In this document: in pieces, positions 24,004 to 33,825 of the stretch
Numbering within the stretch: position 1 is the stretch's first letter
Layout: every line of letters begins with the position of its first letter
Origin: Deltaproteobacteria bacterium HGW-Deltaproteobacteria-14
GTDB taxonomy: Bacteria > Myxococcota_A > UBA9042 > PHBI01
Direction of reading: 5' to 3'
Length of the DNA: 48,952 bases
Assembly: GCA_002841945.1 (NCBI GenBank)
Contig: PHBI01000022.1
Location: 1-48,952, forward strand
The notes under the pieces: generated by a model
The model's input: the letters and a program-made list of their open reading frames with translations, nothing else
Database searches by the model: none
Told to the model about the DNA's origin: nothing
Program-made: the position numbers and the translations under genes

Positions 24004-24061
24004 CCCGCCCCGCCGTCGGCGACAGCTACGACCTCCGTGTCCCGAGACCTGCCGTTTCAGA

Positions 24062-25231
24062 CTATTGGGCGGTCTCGTCCTCGACCCACGGGTCGGAGAA
24101 GCGGGGGTCGACGGTGAACGCCTCGTCGCTCAGGCTCTCGAGGAAGGTCAGGAGGTCGGTGCGCTCCTGCGCGGTCAGCGTGAAGCCCCGCACGAACTCC
24201 GACTTCAGGGGGCTGTCGCGCCCGTCGCCCGCGTTCGGGCCCTCGCTCGTGACGCGCCCCCCGGCCTCGTACATGGCGATCACCTCGTCGAGGGTCGCGA
24301 CGCTGCCGTCGTGCATGTAGGGCGCGGTCAGCGCGATGTTGCGCAGGGTCGGTGGCTTGAACCTGCCCATGTCGGCCGGGTCGCCGGTCACGTCGTAGAG
24401 CCCCCGGTCGCCGGCCGGGTAGCCCCCCTCGCCGTCGACGTCGTAGAGGCCGTTGTTGAAGAAGGCCGTCTCGTCGAAGACCGTCCCGACGTGGGTCGTG
24501 GCGGCGGTGAAGTTGAAGCCGCCGTGGCAGTGGAAGCACTCGAGGCGCTCGCTCATGAACAGCTCGAGCCCGCGGATCGCGGACGGCGACAGCGCGGTCG
24601 TGTCCTTGCCGTACCAGAAGCGATCGTAGGGCGAGGTCCCGGAGATGAGCGTCCGCTCGAAGGCGCCGATGGCCTTGGTGATCGTGTCGACGGTGATCGC
24701 GCCGCCGACCTCGGGGAAGGCCTCGGAGAAGAGCTCACGGTAGAGCGGGACCGCGGTGAGCCGCGCGGCGAGCTCGTCGTCGAGCCCGGCGAGGCCGAGC
24801 TCGACCGGGGTCTCGCCGAACATCGGCAGCAGCGCCTGCTGCTCGAGGCTGACCACGATCGGGTTCGACCACGTCTGACGCGTGTTGTAGGCGACGTTGG
24901 TGAGGCTCATGGCGTTGCGGAAGTGGCGCTGCCCGGTCGCGCCGACGCTCGTCGTCAGCGGCTCGGCGAAGGCGTTGTCCTGCTCGTGACAGCTGGCGCA
25001 GGCCTGGGTCTGGTTGCCCGACAGGCGCGCGTCGTAGAAGAGGCGCCGGCCGAGCTCGACCTTGGCGTCGCTCATGGGGTTGTCGGCCGGCACGCTCGGC
25101 TCGGGGAACCCGGTCGGGAGCCGCCAGACGTAGGGCGCCGGCGCCGCCGCGTCGTCACAGCCGGCGGCCGGGGCGGCCGCGCAGCTGAGCACGAGGCCGA
25201 GGCCGAGGGCACGCCGCAGGCGGGGCGTCAC
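24062..25231 (-). CDS. mbnH: MbnH-family di-haem peroxidase-like enzyme
   Basis: 389 residues from GTG 25231, which overlaps the mbnP stop by four bases (GTGA). The lipoprotein-type signal ends at PAAGC. There are two haem-binding CxxCH motifs, CASCH at 78-82 and CFHCH at 232-236, in the MauG/cytochrome-c-peroxidase fold. Also typical are [16 protein letters not shown] and [20 protein letters not shown]. Adjacent to MbnP this is the 'metallo-mystery pair' arrangement. Published work on a methanotroph pair shows MbnH reaching a high-valent di-haem state and oxidising a MbnP Trp to kynurenine; the same role here is inferred. It acts in the periplasm. Its downstream end touches a dispersed-repeat tail. 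Confidence 0.93.
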   Translation of the reverse strand: MTPRLRRALGLGLVLSCAAAPAAGCDDAAAPAPYVWRLPTGFPEPSVPADNPMSDAKVELGRRLFYDARLSGNQTQACASCHEQDNAFAEPLTTSVGATGQRHFRNAMSLTNVAYNTRQTWSNPIVVSLEQQALLPMFGETPVELGLAGLDDELAARLTAVPLYRELFSEAFPEVGGAITVDTITKAIGAFERTLISGTSPYDRFWYGKDTTALSPSAIRGLELFMSERLECFHCHGGFNFTAATTHVGTVFDETAFFNNGLYDVDGEGGYPAGDRGLYDVTGDPADMGRFKPPTLRNIALTAPYMHDGSVATLDEVIAMYEAGGRVTSEGPNAGDGRDSPLKSEFVRGFTLTAQERTDLLTFLESLSDEAFTVDPRFSDPWVEDETAQ

Positions 25232-26049
25232 GGGGCGGCGACGAACACGGTCTGGACCGGCGCGGCGGCGGCGTCGTCGAGGGCGAGACCGAGGCGGGGG
25301 AAGATCGCGGCGCAGTCGGGCTCGTCGTCGCCCGACTGGCAGCCCGCGTCGCCGGCGCCGAGGTCGCTGTCGGAGAGCAGCGCCGCGAGGTCGAACGCGA
25401 CGGTGTCGCGGCCGGGCACGACGCCGGTGAGGCGGACCTCGGGGCGGTTCGGGCGGGCACAGCTGATGGCCGCGTCCGGGCCGCCGGTGCAGGCGGTGGA
25501 GCCGATGTGGACGTGCCAGCCGCCGGCCGCCGTCGCGAGGTCGAGGCGGAAGAACTTGTAGCCGCCGGTCCAGCTCCAAAAGAGCGACGAGAGGTTCAAC
25601 GGCGAGCCCGCCGTGGCGGCGTCCTCATGGTTGAGCGCCTCGGGGACGCCGACGGTGAACGCGACGCCGGTGTAGTCGCCGTCCGGCGCGGTGCCGCCGA
25701 TCTCGGTGTGGGTCTCGGTCGTCCCGGTCGTGCAGGCGCCGGTCTTGTCCTCGAAGTCGAGCAGCGCGACGGCGCCGTCCTGCCACCTGCCGTCGTCGTC
25801 GAGGACCAGCGGCACCCCGACCCCGGCGGCGGTGAGCAGGCGCACGTCGTGCACGTAGAAGCGCAGGTCCGAGATCTCCGCGGCCATCGCCGGGTCGCCG
25901 AGGGAATACGTCTCGCCGCAGGTCACGGCGCGCCCTCCGGCGACGGCGGCGAAGGTCAGGGTGTGGTGGACGTCGGCCGACGTGCCCTCGTCCCCGCAGG
26001 CGAGGAGGGCGAGCGCGGCGCAGGCTGGGACGATCAGGGCGCGCATCAT
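25228..26049 (-). CDS. mbnP: MbnP-family copper-binding lipoprotein
   Basis: 273 residues; the message starts ATGATG (26049 or 26046). The signal is [19 protein letters not shown] with the lipid Cys at 18. Family landmarks: [23 protein letters not shown], the [20 protein letters not shown] segment followed by [12 protein letters not shown] with the candidate Trp residues for kynurenine formation, [21 protein letters not shown], and the C-terminal four-Cys signature [20 protein letters not shown]. The protein is expected to bind copper outside the inner membrane after MbnH modifies it. There is no good ribosome site before the ATG; a TATCGT about 10 bases upstream raises the possibility of a leaderless message. 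No methanobactin precursor is seen nearby. Confidence 0.93.
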   Translation of the reverse strand: MMRALIVPACAALALLACGDEGTSADVHHTLTFAAVAGGRAVTCGETYSLGDPAMAAEISDLRFYVHDVRLLTAAGVGVPLVLDDDGRWQDGAVALLDFEDKTGACTTGTTETHTEIGGTAPDGDYTGVAFTVGVPEALNHEDAATAGSPLNLSSLFWSWTGGYKFFRLDLATAAGGWHVHIGSTACTGGPDAAISCARPNRPEVRLTGVVPGRDTVAFDLAALLSDSDLGAGDAGCQSGDDEPDCAAIFPRLGLALDDAAAAPVQTVFVAAP

Positions 26050-26478
26050 GGGCGAGACGATAGTGGGTCGGCGGGGGCTGCGCAAACCCGCGACGCACGT
26101 ACCCGCCCCGCGCCGCGGCCCGCCGACGTCGCGCGGCGCCGCAGCGAGCCGGCGTGGATGTCGCCAGCTTCGCGACCGCCTGGCCCGCTTCCCGTTTGAC
26201 CAGGCGGCCCTCTCGGGGCTTCCTTCGCCGGGCGCGGGGCGCAGCGCCCGGTATCGGTCGAAGACCTGCAATCTCCGCTGGCGACCTCGCGGAACTCGCG
26301 GTCGCGGTCGCGGCCGCGACCGTGCGAAGATGTTGCGGATCCCCGCGACTCGTGGTTTGCGTGGGATTGGTGCAGCGCCAGCGCCACCCCCGGATCCATC
26401 GCCTCCCTGGACTCCCTCGCTGCGCGACGTGGGTTCAGGGGCCCGCCCAACAGGCGCCGTTCCCCCCAGGAGGTCCCG
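26050..26478. other. Gene-less divergent region between mbnP and the OmpA/TSP3 gene
   Basis: It contains dispersed-repeat copy 4 (26167-26275) and a perfect 18-bp palindrome, CGGTCGCGGCCGCGACCG, at 26305-26322. The palindrome lies between two divergent genes and could be an operator for either. No coding frame with local codon bias is seen. Confidence 0.5.
26167..26275 (+). repeat. Dispersed double-hairpin repeat, copy 4
   Basis: The order is the same as in the other copies: CTTCGCGACCGCCTGGCC, the right arm CCAGGCGG, then TCGGGGCTTCC, GGGGCGCAGCGCCCGG and the tail GTATCGGTCGAAGACCTGC. The right arm reads GACCAGGCGG, with one base changed from GGCCAGGCGG. Confidence 0.75.
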
Positions 26479-27885
26479 ATGCACCGGCTCCCCCGCCCTG
26501 CAGTCCTCGTCGCCCTGCTCGCTGTCCTCGTCACGGTCCCGGCGACCCGCGCGGTCGCCGCCGCGGACCCTGGCGAGGGGCGCGCAGCCCCGTCCGGCCT
26601 GCCGCACCCCGCCCTCTATCTCGGCGTCTACGGGGGCTACAACCTCGTCCTCAACGGCTGGGACCTCGACGAGAGCGCGGACGCCGGCGTCTCGCCGCAC
26701 TCCTCGCCGATCGCCGGGCTCCGCGTCGGGGTGCAGCTCAACCCGCACGTCGCCCTCGAGCTCGGCGCCGGCTTCATCCCCTACAGCGGTGACGGCGACG
26801 CGAGCGGCCTCGCCATCGTCTACCGCGGCGACGTGCTCGTCCACCCGCTCGGCGGCGACTGGTCGCCCTACCTCGACCTCGGCGCGGGGCTCTACCAGGG
26901 GGCGAGCGGCGACTTCGGCGCCGACGCCGATTGGGAGATCCACTGGGGGCTGGGGCTGCGCGGGATGCTCGCGCGCTGGGTCGCGCTGCGCGTCGAGGCG
27001 CGCCACAACCTGACGGACTCCTACAAGGACGGCCTGGCGCACCTCATCGAGTTCACCGCAGGCTTCGACTTCTTCGTCTGGACCGCCTCCTCCGGGCCGG
27101 CCCCGGACACCGATCGCGACGGCGTCCCCGACGCCGAGGACGCCTGCCGCACCGTCGCCGGAGCGCGCACCGCGCGGGGCTGCCCGGACGCCGATCAGGA
27201 CGGTATCAGGGACGACGACGACAAGTGCCCCGACATGCCGGGGCCGAAGATGAACGCCGGCTGCCCCGACACCGACGGCGACGGGCTGGCCGACGACCTC
27301 GACCGCTGCCCCAACCAGGCCGGCCCCACCGTCCACGACGGCTGCCCGCCGCCGCCCCCGGACTCCGACGGCGACGGCCTCGCCGACCCCGACGACGCCT
27401 GCCCCGAGGAGGCCGGCCCCAGCGACACCCTCGGCTGCCCCGACCGCGACGGCGACGGCATCCTCGACCGCGACGACAAGTGCCCGGACAAGGCAGGCGT
27501 GGTCAGCGAGGACGGCTGCCTGCCGCAGGTCATCGAGTCGAAGTTCAGCGGCGCCATCAAGGGCATCTACTTCGCGACCGGCAGCGCGCGCATCCAGCCC
27601 CGCTCGTTCAAGCTGCTCAACGAGGCGGCCGAGCTGCTCGGGCAGTACGGCAACCTCCGCATCGAGATCTCCGGCCACACCGACAACCAGGGCCGCGCGG
27701 ACAACAACCTCAAGCTGTCGCAGGCCCGCGCGGACTCGGTCCGGCAGTACCTCATCGACCGCGGGATCGACGGCGCGCGCCTCGTCGCCGTCGGCTTCGG
27801 GCAGACGAAGCCGGTCGCGAGCAACACCACCACCCGGGGGCGCGCCCAGAACCGCCGCATCGAGTTCCGCATGTTGCCTAATTGA
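26479..27885 (+). CDS. OmpA-family outer-membrane protein with thrombospondin type-3 repeats
   Basis: 468 residues. AGGAGG lies 6 bases before the ATG. The signal peptide is MHRLPRPAVLVALLAVLVTV, with likely cleavage near AVAAA-DP. Residues about 45-205 form a beta-barrel with alternating strands (YLGVYGGYNLVLNGW, VALELGAGFIPYSG, YLDLGAGLYQG). Residues about 209-353 hold Ca-binding thrombospondin type-3 repeats: DTDRDGVPDAEDAC, DADQDGIRDDDDKCPD, DTDGDGLADDLDRCPN, DSDGDGLADPDDACPE, DRDGDGILDRDDKCPD. Residues about 354-468 are the peptidoglycan-binding OmpA domain (ISGHTDNQGRADNNLKLSQA, NRRIEFRM). The layout matches OprF-like proteins, with a barrel in the outer membrane and a stiff calcium linker to the wall. 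Confidence 0.95.
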   Translation: MHRLPRPAVLVALLAVLVTVPATRAVAAADPGEGRAAPSGLPHPALYLGVYGGYNLVLNGWDLDESADAGVSPHSSPIAGLRVGVQLNPHVALELGAGFIPYSGDGDASGLAIVYRGDVLVHPLGGDWSPYLDLGAGLYQGASGDFGADADWEIHWGLGLRGMLARWVALRVEARHNLTDSYKDGLAHLIEFTAGFDFFVWTASSGPAPDTDRDGVPDAEDACRTVAGARTARGCPDADQDGIRDDDDKCPDMPGPKMNAGCPDTDGDGLADDLDRCPNQAGPTVHDGCPPPPPDSDGDGLADPDDACPEEAGPSDTLGCPDRDGDGILDRDDKCPDKAGVVSEDGCLPQVIESKFSGAIKGIYFATGSARIQPRSFKLLNEAAELLGQYGNLRIEISGHTDNQGRADNNLKLSQARADSVRQYLIDRGIDGARLVAVGFGQTKPVASNTTTRGRAQNRRIEFRMLPN

Positions 27886-27910
27886 ATCGCTCGCTCGGCG
27901 GTGCTCGCCG

Positions 27911-27982
27911 CAATGGCTCCCGCATCCCACCGCGGACCTCGCAAGCTCGGCCCGCGGCGGGAACCCCCAGCGGGAGCCATTG
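27911..27982. terminator. Long inverted repeat after the OmpA/TSP3 gene
   Basis: CAATGGCTCCCGC (27911-27923) and GCGGGAGCCATTG (27970-27982) pair perfectly over 13 bp with a 46-nt interior, starting 26 bases after the stop. It is probably a bidirectional terminator between convergent genes. Confidence 0.5.
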
Positions 27983-28025
27983 CAGCGCCACCTCGCTCGC
28001 TGGCCCCCTGTCCGCCTGCGGCGGT

Positions 28026-28065
28026 CCCCCGCTGACGCGGGGGATCGTAAGTCGGCTACGCCGAC
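28026..28065. terminator. Two adjacent short hairpins
   Basis: CCCCCGC-TGAC-GCGGGGG at 28026-28043 and GTCGGC-TAC-GCCGAC at 28051-28065. They lie about 50 bases beyond the minus-strand ABC-F stop and may terminate that message. Confidence 0.45.
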
Positions 28066-28114
28066 GACCGCGTGGCTCGCTCGGAGGCGCCCGGCCGCCA
28101 ATGACGGGCCTGCG

Positions 28115-29776
<1,662 letters not shown>

Positions 29777-29882
29777 GGTGGTCGAGGCTCGCTGGATTGG
29801 CGGGCGGCGCGCGGCGCGCCCAGACGGGCGCGGACCGTATACGCCAGCGGCTCCGGGTTCAAGGTCGAGGCGCGGGCCCCCC

Positions 29883-30965
29883 TCAGCGCCGGGTGTGCGA
29901 CAGCAGGAACGCGAAGGCGTCCGGCAGGAACGCCGACGTGAACAGCGGCACGTGGCTCGAGCCGTTCAGGGTCCAGCGGCTCACCAGCGCGCCGTCGTCG
30001 CAGCCGTCCCAGACGAGCTTCTGCGTCTCCGCGCCGAGCACGCCGCTGTCGTAGTCGAAGCCGCCGCTCGCCACCGGCACCGGATCGCAGCCGTCGTAGC
30101 CGACCCAGCGGTCGATGGTCGCCTCGGCGCTCGGGTACGCGAGGTTGCCGTAATAGGAGATGACCGCGTCGAGCGTCCCGTGGACCTCCACGACCGTGAC
30201 CGGGCGGTCGGGTGCGCAGTCGCCGATCGCCTTGGGCAGCGCCCCGGCGATGCTGACGACGCCGGCGACGACGTCGGCGTGGGCGCAGGCCATGCGGTAG
30301 GCCATGAAGCCGCCGTTGGAGTGCCCGAGGAGGTAGACCCGGGCCGGGTCCACGTTGAACCGCTCCCCAGCCTCGGCGATGAGCCCGAGGAGGTAGCCCT
30401 CGTCGTCCACGCCGCTGTTGGCGAAGTTGCAGCACCAGGCCGGGTCGGCGTTCCAGAAGTGGACCCCGAAGGCGTCGGCCGTCCCGTTCGGCACCATCGC
30501 GATGAGCCCGGCCTCGGTCGCGCGCTCGTGGAAGCCCAGGTACAGGTCCTGCACCGGGCCGGTGGCCGAGTAGCCGTGCAACAGGATCACGAGCGGGGTC
30601 GGGGTCGCCGCGTCGTAGCCGTCGGGGAGGTAGACGAGGGCAGGGCGGTCGCCCCCGAGGGGATCGAGGCTCGGCGGCTCGGTGACCGCGTCGGCCGCGT
30701 CCGACCCCGCGTCGGGGAGCTGCAGCACCGGCAACGCGTCGTCCGCCGCCGCGTCCTCCGTCGCGTCGCCGTCATCGACGGCGGTGTCGGGCGCAGCGGT
30801 GTCCGCCGCGGCGGTGTCCGGCGCGGTCGTGTCCGGCGCTGCGGTGTCGAGCACCTCGACGTCGGCGTCATGCTGCATTGCCGTGAGCTCGTCGTCACCG
30901 CAACTCACGATTGAGAGCGCCGGGATTGCGGAGGTGAGCGCGAAGATGATGGTGCGATGCAGCAA
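29883..30965 (-). CDS. PHB-depolymerase/LpqC-type esterase lipoprotein
   Basis: 360 residues from TTG 30965 (GGGAG six bases upstream; no better start). The signal is MLHRTIIFALTSAIPALSIVSC, lipid Cys 22. Residues about 30-90 are a low-complexity Asp/Ala/Thr/Pro spacer with repeated APDTA, typical of surface-tethered lipoproteins in this group. The catalytic part is an alpha/beta-hydrolase of the polyhydroxybutyrate depolymerase/feruloyl esterase class: oxyanion region ILLHGYSATG, nucleophile elbow LGHSNGGF with S216, acid in VVEVHGTLDAVISY, base in GSSHVPLF. WCCNFANSGVDDEGYL is a family landmark with paired cysteines. It likely cleaves polyester or plant-type ester bonds at the cell surface; the substrate is unproven. 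Confidence 0.9.
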   Translation of the reverse strand: MLHRTIIFALTSAIPALSIVSCGDDELTAMQHDADVEVLDTAAPDTTAPDTAAADTAAPDTAVDDGDATEDAAADDALPVLQLPDAGSDAADAVTEPPSLDPLGGDRPALVYLPDGYDAATPTPLVILLHGYSATGPVQDLYLGFHERATEAGLIAMVPNGTADAFGVHFWNADPAWCCNFANSGVDDEGYLLGLIAEAGERFNVDPARVYLLGHSNGGFMAYRMACAHADVVAGVVSIAGALPKAIGDCAPDRPVTVVEVHGTLDAVISYYGNLAYPSAEATIDRWVGYDGCDPVPVASGGFDYDSGVLGAETQKLVWDGCDDGALVSRWTLNGSSHVPLFTSAFLPDAFAFLLSHTRR

Positions 30966-31075
30966 GCGGGGCTCCCGAGGTTTGCGCCGTTGGCCCCGAG
31001 ACTAACCGTCCGCGCCCCTCGGCGCCAAACGCGGGCGGCGTGCGCCACCGGGCCCCGTCTGCTATGAGGCGCGCG

Positions 31076-32551
31076 ATGGACCGCGACACCTTCCGCATCG
31101 AGAACCTCGGCTGCCGGGCCAACGTACACGACGGCGAGGTGATGCGCGCGGCGCTGCTGGCGCGCGGGCTCCGCGAGGTGGGGCCGCGCGAGGCGGCGGG
31201 GCTCGTCATCGTGAACTCGTGCGCCGTGACCGACGCTGCCGACCGCGAGAGCGTGCGGATCGCGTCGCGGTCCGCGCGTCGGGATCCCGCCACCCGGGTG
31301 GTCGTCACCGGCTGCGGCGCCGAGGTCGACCCCGAGGGGATGGCGCTCACCCCCGGTGTCCGCTGGGTCGTCGGCAACCAGGACAAGGCGGACCTGGTCG
31401 CGCGGGTGCTCGACGCCGCCGCGGCGGGCGAGGGCACTGGCGGCGCCGCGATCCTCGGCGGGGTCGCCCCCTACGGCGCGATGCGGGCGCGCCACCCGAC
31501 CGACCGCCGCTGGCCGCGCGGGGTCGCCGCGTTCCCGCCGCTCCCGGCCGCCGGCGGCCACACCCGTGCGTTCCTGAAGGTGCAGGAGGGGTGTGACGCC
31601 TTCTGCACCTTCTGCGTCATCCCGTACGCCCGTGGCCCCGCCCGGAGCCTCGACGCCGACGTCGTGGTGGCGCGGGTCGCGACCCTCGTCGCCGCCGGCG
31701 CGCGCGAGCTCGTGCTGACCGGGACGGCGCTCGGCGACTGGGGGGCGGATCTCCCGGGGGCGCCGCCGTTGTCCGCCCTGATCGAGCGCGTCCTGGCCGA
31801 GACCGACGCGCCCGCGGTGCGCCTCGGGAGCCTCGAGCCGCCGGAGCTGACCCCGGCGCTGCTGGCGCTGCTGCGCGACGAGCCGCGCCTGAGGCCCCAC
31901 GTCCACCTGTCGCTCCAGAGCCCCGACGCGGGCGTGCTGCGGCGCATGAAGCGGCGCTACGCTCCCGACGCGGCCGAGCGGGCCCTCGAGGCGCTGGCCG
32001 GCCTCGCAGGACACCTCGTGCGGACCCGCGGCCTGGCGGGCGGCGTCTTCGTGGGGATGGACCTGATCACCGGCTTTCCGGGCGAGTCCGAGGCGATCTT
32101 CGCCGCCGGGCTCGAGCGTCTGTGCGCGCTGCCCTGGACCCGCCTCCACGTCTTCCCCTACAGCGAGCGGGCCGGGACCGCGGCCACCCGCCTCGACGGG
32201 GTCGTGCCCCCGGCCGAGCGTAAGCGGCGCGTCGCGGCGCTGGTCGCGCTGTCGAACGCCCGGGTCGTCGAGCGCGCCGAGGCCCTCGTCACGGCGGGCG
32301 CGCCGATCGAGGTGTTGGTCGAGGGGCGGCCCCTCGGCGGCGGGCCCGGGCTCGCGGGCGGGCACACGCCCAACTACTACGCCGTCGCCTTCCCGGATCC
32401 GGCGCCGGGGCGGCTCCGCAACCGCGACGTCCGCGTGATCCCCGAGTCCGTCGCGCTGCACCTGCGCTCGGGCAACGCGCTGGTGCACGGCCGGCTTGCC
32501 GACCCCATCGACTTCGCGGAAGGTGTCCCAAACCCGCCGCAGAGGACCTGA
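31076..32551 (+). CDS. mtaB: tRNA methylthiotransferase, MtaB-like radical SAM enzyme
   Basis: 491 residues from ATG 31076 (GAGG seven bases upstream). The enzyme would insert sulfur and methyl at position 2 of t6A37 in tRNA. Three N-terminal cysteines that hold the auxiliary 4Fe-4S cluster are in LGCRAN, NSCAVTD and TGCGAE. The radical SAM cluster motif is C173-x3-C177-x2-C180 in CDAFCTFCVIPYARG. LGSLEPPEL, HVHLSLQSP and MDLITGFPGE are family landmarks. RAN and CAVTD favour MtaB over MiaB and RimO. The C-terminal TRAM part is divergent. The next gene starts two bases after the stop, so they probably share a message. Confidence 0.88.
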   Translation: MDRDTFRIENLGCRANVHDGEVMRAALLARGLREVGPREAAGLVIVNSCAVTDAADRESVRIASRSARRDPATRVVVTGCGAEVDPEGMALTPGVRWVVGNQDKADLVARVLDAAAAGEGTGGAAILGGVAPYGAMRARHPTDRRWPRGVAAFPPLPAAGGHTRAFLKVQEGCDAFCTFCVIPYARGPARSLDADVVVARVATLVAAGARELVLTGTALGDWGADLPGAPPLSALIERVLAETDAPAVRLGSLEPPELTPALLALLRDEPRLRPHVHLSLQSPDAGVLRRMKRRYAPDAAERALEALAGLAGHLVRTRGLAGGVFVGMDLITGFPGESEAIFAAGLERLCALPWTRLHVFPYSERAGTAATRLDGVVPPAERKRRVAALVALSNARVVERAEALVTAGAPIEVLVEGRPLGGGPGLAGGHTPNYYAVAFPDPAPGRLRNRDVRVIPESVALHLRSGNALVHGRLADPIDFAEGVPNPPQRT

Positions 32552-32553
32552 CC

Positions 32554-33096
32554 ATGCCGGACGCTATCGACCCCGCGACCCTCGCGCGCCTCGCGTGCGG
32601 CGAGGTGCTCGTGAACACCGAGGCCGTCGCTGGCTCGTCGAGCCCGCGCATCGTCGTGCGCGCCGTCATCGACGCGCCGCCCGAGCGCGTCTGGGATCTC
32701 GTCGACAAGTCGGCCCTCTACCAGACCTTCATGCCGCGGGTGAAGAAGTCCGAGGAGCTCACCCGCCAGGGCGACGACATCCGCACGCGGGTGACCGTGG
32801 ACATGCCGTTCCCGCTCAGAAACCTCACCGCGACGACCCAGGTGCGACACACCGTCGAGCCGGGCGTCAGCTGGGTCCGCGCCTGGAAGCTCGAGGCCGG
32901 CGACTACCACCACAACGAGGGCAGCTGGACCCTGACCCCCTTCGACGGGGACGCCGCGCGCACCCTGGCGCTCTACCAGGTGCACGTCGTGCCGAAGATC
33001 CCGATCCCGAAGCGGCTCCAGTCCGTCGTCCAGGAGAAGGCGATGCCGGGCATGATCGAGGCCGTGCGCGGCGAGGTCCGGCGGCGCTTTCGGTAG
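32554..33096 (+). CDS. SRPBCC/START-like domain protein
   Basis: 180 residues. AGAGGA lies 7 bases before the ATG, and only 2 bases separate it from the mtaB-like stop. One helix-grip (SRPBCC, polyketide cyclase/RatA-like) domain: IVVRAVIDAPPERVWDLVDK opens the fold, and YQTFMPRVKKSEEL, WKLEAGDYHHNEGSWTLTP and the long C-terminal helix MPGMIEAVRGEVRRRF close it. These domains bind hydrophobic ligands or partner proteins; the ligand is unknown. There is no signal peptide. Pairing with a tRNA-modifying enzyme may be only transcriptional convenience. Confidence 0.85.
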   Translation: MPDAIDPATLARLACGEVLVNTEAVAGSSSPRIVVRAVIDAPPERVWDLVDKSALYQTFMPRVKKSEELTRQGDDIRTRVTVDMPFPLRNLTATTQVRHTVEPGVSWVRAWKLEAGDYHHNEGSWTLTPFDGDAARTLALYQVHVVPKIPIPKRLQSVVQEKAMPGMIEAVRGEVRRRFR

Positions 33097-33121
33097 CGCG
33101 GGGCCGGGCGCGCCCGGCCCC

Positions 33122-33781
33122 TCAGTTGAAGGTGGCGGTCAGGGCCACGCCCAAGGCCATCGGGTGGATGTCGCCGCCGCTGGCCGGCAGCGTGCCGATG
33201 ATGAACTGCCCGGCGACGCCGATCCCCCACTCGCGGCCGACCCACCACTCCTTGCCGACCATCACGTTGACCGCGAAGCCGACGTCGCTCGTGTCCTTGA
33301 AGACGATGGTGCCGAAGACCGTCCGGGCGCGGGTCTCGAGGCGCCCCTTCGCCGCGCCGAAGGACAGCGCGAGGTACACGTTGGCCGGCATCAGGTAGTA
33401 GGTCACCCCGAGGCCGATCGCCCCGACCGACATCGTCGTGCTGCTGGCGTCGCCGATGTCCGTGCCGTCGACGACGACCGCCGGCTCGAAGGCGCTGCTG
33501 CCGAAGATGTCGACGTTCAGCGCCAGGTTCTTGGCGATCATGCCGCCGAACGCGAGGGACGCCATCCCGCCCCCACCCGACAGGACCAGGCTCCCGTCGC
33601 TCGAGTCCTGGCTGGCGCGGGTGTAGCCGAAGCCGGCCGACAGCCGCATCAGGAAGCCGTTGTGGTTGAAGGCGCTGTACGGCGTGTGCTTGCCCGACGG
33701 GGGAGGCGCGGCGTCCGCCGGCACGCTGCTGAACGTCAGCGCGAGGGCGAGCCCGAAGGCCGAGAGAAGTCGTCCGGACAT
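33122..33781 (-). CDS. Small outer-membrane beta-barrel protein
   Basis: 219 residues. AGGAGGG lies 5 bases before the ATG. The signal peptide is MSGRLLSAFGLALALTFSSV, with cleavage near ADA-APP. The mature part alternates hydrophobic and polar residues in about eight strands (FLMRLSAGFGYTRAS, GMASLAFGGMIAKNLALNV, VYLALSFGAAKG, WGIGVAGQFIIGT) and ends VALTATFN, close to the aromatic C-terminal signal for BAM insertion. It resembles eight-stranded OmpW/OmpX-size barrels. Function is unknown. It is convergent with the SRPBCC gene, with only 25 bases between stops. Confidence 0.85.
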   Translation of the reverse strand: MSGRLLSAFGLALALTFSSVPADAAPPPSGKHTPYSAFNHNGFLMRLSAGFGYTRASQDSSDGSLVLSGGGGMASLAFGGMIAKNLALNVDIFGSSAFEPAVVVDGTDIGDASSTTMSVGAIGLGVTYYLMPANVYLALSFGAAKGRLETRARTVFGTIVFKDTSDVGFAVNVMVGKEWWVGREWGIGVAGQFIIGTLPASGGDIHPMALGVALTATFN

Positions 33782-33825
33782 GGGTCCCTCCTAAGTCAGC
33801 GGCCCTCGACGTCGCGGTCGTGGGC

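Larger units (their letters stand above)
22800..24061. other. 1.26-kb gene-less, repeat- and hairpin-rich stretch
   Basis: No frame keeps the local codon bias or matches a family. Short open frames exist on both strands only because the region is GC-rich and repetitive. In order it holds an unstructured part to about 23200, a micro-ORF with an extended Shine-Dalgarno (23218-23283), a three-base-loop hairpin near 23302-23330, a 14-bp hairpin (23419-23465), dispersed-repeat copies (23509-23645, 23742-23800, tail at 24046-24060) and a 72-bp tandem repeat (23811-24003). Confidence 0.6.

Noticed and set aside
23302..24117. 271-codon plus-strand frame through the 72-bp repeat
   Set aside because: It is open only because the repeat period is a multiple of three; composition follows the DNA repeat and it overlaps the mbnH 3' end.
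24062..25231. Ordinary cytochrome c peroxidase (CcpA) assignment
   Set aside because: The immediate MbnP partner with its four-Cys motif and the GTGA overlap make MbnH the better call.
25228..28101. 957-codon minus-strand frame extending upstream of mbnP
   Set aside because: The mbnP signal peptide starts at 26049; the upstream part is antisense to the OmpA/TSP3 gene and the dispersed repeat.
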